From JBOFSQ01 sp051651625 (GTDB lineage: Bacteria; Planctomycetota; Planctomycetia; Pirellulales; Thermoguttaceae), in the NCBI GenBank assembly GCA_051651625.1, contig JBOFSQ010000065.1, positions 1 through 64,000 on the forward strand: a stretch of 64,000 nt of DNA, read 5' to 3'. Shown in pieces: positions 61,271 to 64,000 of the stretch. The number at the start of each line of letters is the position of its first letter. Within the stretch, counting starts at the first letter, position 1. The translations under genes and the position numbers were made by a program. The notes beneath the pieces are model-generated. The model saw only the letters and a program-made list of their open reading frames with translations, was not told the DNA's origin and made no database searches.

Positions 61271-61825
61271 ATGTGCTTCAACCACTTGAAAACAACGATT
61301 GTCGTCGTCCTGATCTGGGTTGCGATTGCCGCCGCAGTTGGGACGGTACGACTTCCGGCGGAGAGTTCGCTGCTGGGAAATGTCGCCGTCGCTCTTGCGC
61401 TGCTCACCGCCGCTGGCGGTGCGATTGCCGTCACCACGCGATCACAAATCCGTTCCGAAGAAGTTGTGTCGCGGAGTCTGAACGTTGTCGCCGAAGACGA
61501 CGAGTGTGCCGACGATGACGATGTACCTTTCGACGAAAACGTCGTACAGCAGTGGTCACGCAAACGCGACGACAACGGCGTTGAACGAATCGAAGCGATG
61601 TTGCGTGCCGACTTCGCGCCGCGTCAACAAGTCACGACGCTGCACATTCCGTTTTGTCCGCCGTTCGCATCGACGCCCGAAGTTGTCGCCACTCCGCTTG
61701 ATGGCGACGGCGTAACGATACAAGTTGTGCGGTGCCTGCCGACCGGCGCGCGGCTCGATGTCAAACGGCCAGTCACGCATCAAAACGCCGCGTCGCACTG
61801 GATCGTCGCCGAAGTCACGCAATGA
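61271..61825 (+). CDS. Small membrane protein of unknown function
   Basis: 184 residues from ATG 61271. Two N-terminal membrane helices (TIVVVLIWVAIAAAVGTV and NVAVALALLTAAGGAIAV), an acidic linker (DDECADDDDVPFDEN) and a soluble C-terminal part beginning QQWSRKRDDNGVERIEAMLR, with IPFCPPFASTPEV and QVVRCLPTGARLDVKRPV. Seen in Planctomycetota as hypothetical. A strong promoter match lies 54 bp upstream and the TGA stop overlaps a family B end. Confidence 0.7.
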   Translation: MCFNHLKTTIVVVLIWVAIAAAVGTVRLPAESSLLGNVAVALALLTAAGGAIAVTTRSQIRSEEVVSRSLNVVAEDDECADDDDVPFDENVVQQWSRKRDDNGVERIEAMLRADFAPRQQVTTLHIPFCPPFASTPEVVATPLDGDGVTIQVVRCLPTGARLDVKRPVTHQNAASHWIVAEVTQ

Positions 61826-61967
61826 ACTTGTTCGGAAACTTGCACTCGCACAGCGGTTCGGCATAGCCGAACCCTCCAGACGCCTGCGGCGTATGACAAC
61901 TGGAGGGGTCGGCTATGCCTAACCGGAACTACCAAACCGCCCCAAATTGATGTTTCCAAACAGGTCA
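61823..61967. repeat. Family B MITE-like element, complete 145 bp
   Basis: TGAACTTGTTCGGAAAC at the left and GTTTCCAAACAGGTCA at the right; two cores around GACGCCTGCGGCGT, then GAACTACCAAACCGCCCCAA. The first TGA is the stop codon of the membrane protein gene. Exactly the length of the copy at 49193-49337. Confidence 0.9.
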
Positions 61968-61975
61968 AACACATT

Positions 61976-62818
61976 ATGAACTCCCACGACGATTCAACAA
62001 CTCGCATCGTTATCGCTGGCAGTGAAGGTATCGTCGGTAGCGCGATGATGCGGTGCTGGCACACGTTGCCTTCTGACGCAAAACCTGTTGAAAAATTCGG
62101 TCTCGACTTGGTAGATTTAGATGTTGCGTCGCGGCGCGATGTCTTGGAGATGGTTGGGGAACTGCGTCCGAACGTCGTCGTCAACGCAACGAACATTTCC
62201 GACCGCCAGTATTTGGAGTCGCATCCGAACACTGCGCGGTCGGTCATCGTTGGCGGTGCAGTAAATCTGCGGGACGCTGCCGAGCGGTGTGGTGCGACGT
62301 TCGTTCAAGTCAGTTGCGTCGAGGCGACAAACGGCGACACGGTCTTCGCAAACACTCGCCGCGACGCCGAGCGTGCGGCGTCGGAATACCAACGTCATCT
62401 CATTGTGCGTGGTTCATTGCTCTTCGGTTGTATGACGACGATGAGTGGCGGCAACATCGTCGAGACTCTTCTGACCGCATCGCGCCGTGCTGCAACGCAG
62501 CGAACGCCGTTCCGCGTCATCGCGGACACATTTTTTTCGCCGACGTGGAGCGACGACTTCGCTGTTGCGGTGCGTGAACTTGTCGCCAGCGGACGCACCG
62601 GAATCTGTGAAGTTGCAAACAGCGGAACGGCGTCGTACTTCGACATTGCGGTAGAGATTGTCCGCCAAGCGGGGCTGCGACTTGCTATCGCGCCGATAAC
62701 GTCAGAAGTCTTCGGCGACGCAGTACCGCGCTGTTCGGCGACGGTGACGAACTCGGCGATTCCGCTGCGTTCGTGGCAAGAATCTCTCGCTGCCTATCTG
62801 GAATCGCGGCAGAAATGA
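61976..62818 (+). CDS. RmlD-like NAD-dependent sugar-nucleotide reductase family protein, catalytic pair not seen
   Basis: 280 residues from ATG 61976. Rossmann motif IVIAGSEGIVGSAMM, VVVNATNISDRQYLESHPNTA and GTASYFDIAVEIVRQAG follow the RmlD (dTDP-4-dehydrorhamnose reductase) pattern. Where RmlD has YG.SKxxGE, this protein reads ANTRRDAERAASE, so the catalytic Tyr and Lys are not visible. It could be a degenerate or repurposed member. No other dTDP-rhamnose gene is nearby. The start follows a family B element. Confidence 0.7.
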   Translation: MNSHDDSTTRIVIAGSEGIVGSAMMRCWHTLPSDAKPVEKFGLDLVDLDVASRRDVLEMVGELRPNVVVNATNISDRQYLESHPNTARSVIVGGAVNLRDAAERCGATFVQVSCVEATNGDTVFANTRRDAERAASEYQRHLIVRGSLLFGCMTTMSGGNIVETLLTASRRAATQRTPFRVIADTFFSPTWSDDFAVAVRELVASGRTGICEVANSGTASYFDIAVEIVRQAGLRLAIAPITSEVFGDAVPRCSATVTNSAIPLRSWQESLAAYLESRQK

Positions 62819-63029
62819 TGTAGAATGCCGCCTGCCACTCGTTTCACGTCGGCTCGGCTGGATGGTCAACTTTTAGCGTGAACCAAGACCAATAACGGCT
62901 CGTCCAAGTGGACGCCCGGTCTTGCGTTCGTCTCGCAGCGACATATTCCTGTCGCGGGTTTGACGTGGGACGTTTGGCGTTTTTTTTTTGCAGGTGTGAT
63001 TTGATCGCCAACAAATAGGGGACCGCAAA

Positions 63030-63644
63030 ATGACAACGCTCGCTGAATTACAAGATATTGTCGCCAATTTCTCACGCCGTGTTGACGCCATCATCGCTGA
63101 AAATGCTGCCCAAACAGCCGAGTTGAAAGCGATGATCGCCGAGGAACGCAGAAAGACCGAAGAGTCGCAGAGAAAGACGGAGGAATCGCAGCGAAAGACC
63201 GAAGAAGTCGTTCGCAAGATAGCGAATGATTTCCACAGCCAGTGGGGACGCCTCGTCGAATCGCTCGTCAAAAATCAGTTGCTTCCGCTTCTCCAAAATT
63301 ATGGTATCCCCGTTATGGACACCTCCGAGCGACGCACTGGTCACTACCAAGACAAAGAGTTTGAAATCGACATCATCGCCCACGACGGCGACAGAGTCGT
63401 TCTCGTGGAGGTGAAAACAACATTGCGTCCCGACGACGTAGGGCGGTTCATCGAGAAGTTGGGTTACGCGCGCGATACACTCAGCGAGTGCTACAATCGC
63501 CGCGTGATTGGCGCGGTGGCGTTCTTGCACGAAGTCGCCAGTGCTGCAAAGTTCGCGCAAAGCAAAGGACTCTTCACCATCGTTGCTACGGGGAACGGTG
63601 CAATCATCACCAACCCCGAACCGTTTACGCCAAAAGAATGGTGA
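63030..63644 (+). CDS. Coiled-coil PD-(D/E)XK nuclease-like protein (DUF3782 type)
   Basis: 204 residues from ATG 63030, GGGGACC just before. Residues 30-70 are a coiled coil with tandem KTEESQR units (three copies of KTEE). The C-terminal half holds KEFEIDIIAHDGDRVVLVEVKTTL, the D-x(n)-ExK core of the PD-(D/E)XK fold. This combination is typical of DUF3782/DUF4143-like predicted nucleases of unknown biology. A T10 run lies 40 bp before the start. Confidence 0.8.
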   Translation: MTTLAELQDIVANFSRRVDAIIAENAAQTAELKAMIAEERRKTEESQRKTEESQRKTEEVVRKIANDFHSQWGRLVESLVKNQLLPLLQNYGIPVMDTSERRTGHYQDKEFEIDIIAHDGDRVVLVEVKTTLRPDDVGRFIEKLGYARDTLSECYNRRVIGAVAFLHEVASAAKFAQSKGLFTIVATGNGAIITNPEPFTPKEW

Positions 63645-63653
63645 GCAAATCTC

Positions 63654-64000
63654 TCACTCTGCAACTTGTGCAAACGCAAACTCTTTTGGGACAGCGTGCG
63701 AGATCGAAAAGAGACTCTTCCCCGATGCCGTTCGCTCGATCTGATCGACAAACTCAAAATCAACTCGCGTCGTCGCTCCAAGATAGAGCGTGATCTTCTC
63801 GCGTACAAACGCTGCGTCGGTGTTGCTGATGGTGTTGCCGCTCCCGATAGCGAGTCGCAACAACACCTCGCCTTGTTTGTGCTGGATCATTTGGGCCTGT
63901 CCAAGTGTCGGACACTTCGAGACGAGTAACGCAGTCAACGCCGCTCCCGAACAGAGTCGTCCGTCGTCGGTGACGAGAAAGTCGGTGACGCGCCCCGCGA
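63654..64000 (-). CDS. Phenylacetate-CoA-ligase/CapK-like protein, C-terminal end only
   Basis: The frame remains open to the window edge, so the gene continues to the right; 115 residues are visible. GRVTDFLVTDDGRLCSGAAL, then a long helix and FVDQIERTASGKSLFSISHA at the end are the C-terminal subdomain of the adenylate-forming PaaK/CapK family, including the conserved Lys of TASGK. Family members activate carboxylic acids or act in capsule biosynthesis. Convergent with the PD-(D/E)XK gene, nine bases away. Confidence 0.8.
   Translation of the reverse strand, partial: AGRVTDFLVTDDGRLCSGAALTALLVSKCPTLGQAQMIQHKQGEVLLRLAIGSGNTISNTDAAFVREKITLYLGATTRVDFEFVDQIERTASGKSLFSISHAVPKEFAFAQVAE

Noticed and set aside
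1..64000. tRNA or rRNA genes
   Set aside because: No cloverleaf with a GGTTCRAATCC-type T arm and no rRNA segments were recognised by eye; GGTTCGGC motifs are family B palindromes and not tRNA arms. A tRNAscan-type search would settle it.

Overview
The window reads as chromosomal DNA of a member of the Planctomycetota. The evidence is two DUF1559 prepilin-type proteins (GFTLVELLVVIAIIG motif) each beside a small lipoprotein, a double-DUF1080 secreted protein, a 1292-residue secreted protein with three CxxCH motifs, an excisionase-type HTH protein ending in membrane segments, and an XrtA-type polysaccharide deacetylase. Anaerobic, carbohydrate-degrading life is suggested (inference) by nqrE, a hydrogenase/sulfite-reductase gamma-like flavoprotein, a corrinoid protein, glucuronate isomerase, a GH78 alpha-L-rhamnosidase, the L-rhamnose symporter RhaT and a class II aldolase. 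No rRNA, tRNA or CRISPR array was recognised.

Layout. 0-6.4 kb: metallophosphoesterase, surE plus an ABC-2 permease with overlapping ends, an MsbA-like exporter and cmk. 6.7-13.8 kb: the first DUF1559 gene and its lipoprotein, fliS, uxaC and a PQQ-type propeller protein. 14-23.7 kb: an old-yellow-enzyme oxidoreductase, panB, DUF1080 protein, XrtA-type deacetylase, Cys-rich lipoprotein, HTH/membrane protein, an inositol-phosphatase family protein and ExbD. 23.8-27.6 kb: a LigD-phosphoesterase/ferredoxin fusion coupled to an Hpt protein, then hisD and ilvH. 27.9-35.2 kb: rhamnosidase, fabZ, nqrE, NifU-like scaffold, a Phd/ParE toxin-antitoxin pair and rhaT. 35.2-36.9 kb: a repeat mosaic and an AT-rich DUF1643 island. 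37-45.5 kb: the giant CxxCH protein, lipoprotein plus second DUF1559 gene, an XylR-like regulator and the flavoprotein. 45.9-49 kb: tdh, kbl and the corrinoid protein. 49.4-57.2 kb: DUF885 peptidase-like protein, flgG/flgF, MBL hydrolase, HEAT protein and a membrane protein. 57.2-64 kb: class II aldolase, pnp, rpsO, a small membrane protein, an RmlD-like protein, a PD-(D/E)XK protein and the 3' end of a phenylacetate-CoA-ligase-like gene.

The most unusual aspect is the intergenic DNA. Nearly every gap holds members of several dispersed, palindromic, non-coding repeat families, named here A to I. Family B is a MITE-like element of 145 bp with terminal inverted repeats TAGACCTGTTCGGAAAC / GTTTCCGAACAGGTCTA. 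Family C is MITE-like, about 170-320 bp, with GGGTGTAGTAAAGTTT ends. Family A has long TIRs starting CGTCATTCCCGCG. Family D is a REP-like palindrome containing CTTACGCTTCGTGTTCTT. Family E is built on CACAAAGGCACGAAGG. Copies of A and E sit in frame inside two protein-coding genes, and B and C ends abut or supply several stop codons. Both DUF1559 genes carry a 12-13 nt poly-G tract in an unusually long leader, which suggests phase variation.

The genes are mostly monocistronic or in pairs. Functional threads are uronate/rhamnose use (uxaC, GH78, rhaT, possibly the aldolase), threonine catabolism (tdh-kbl), flagella (fliS, flgF, flgG), envelope and exopolysaccharide (XrtA-type deacetylase, MsbA-like exporter), and RNA/translation (rpsO-pnp).
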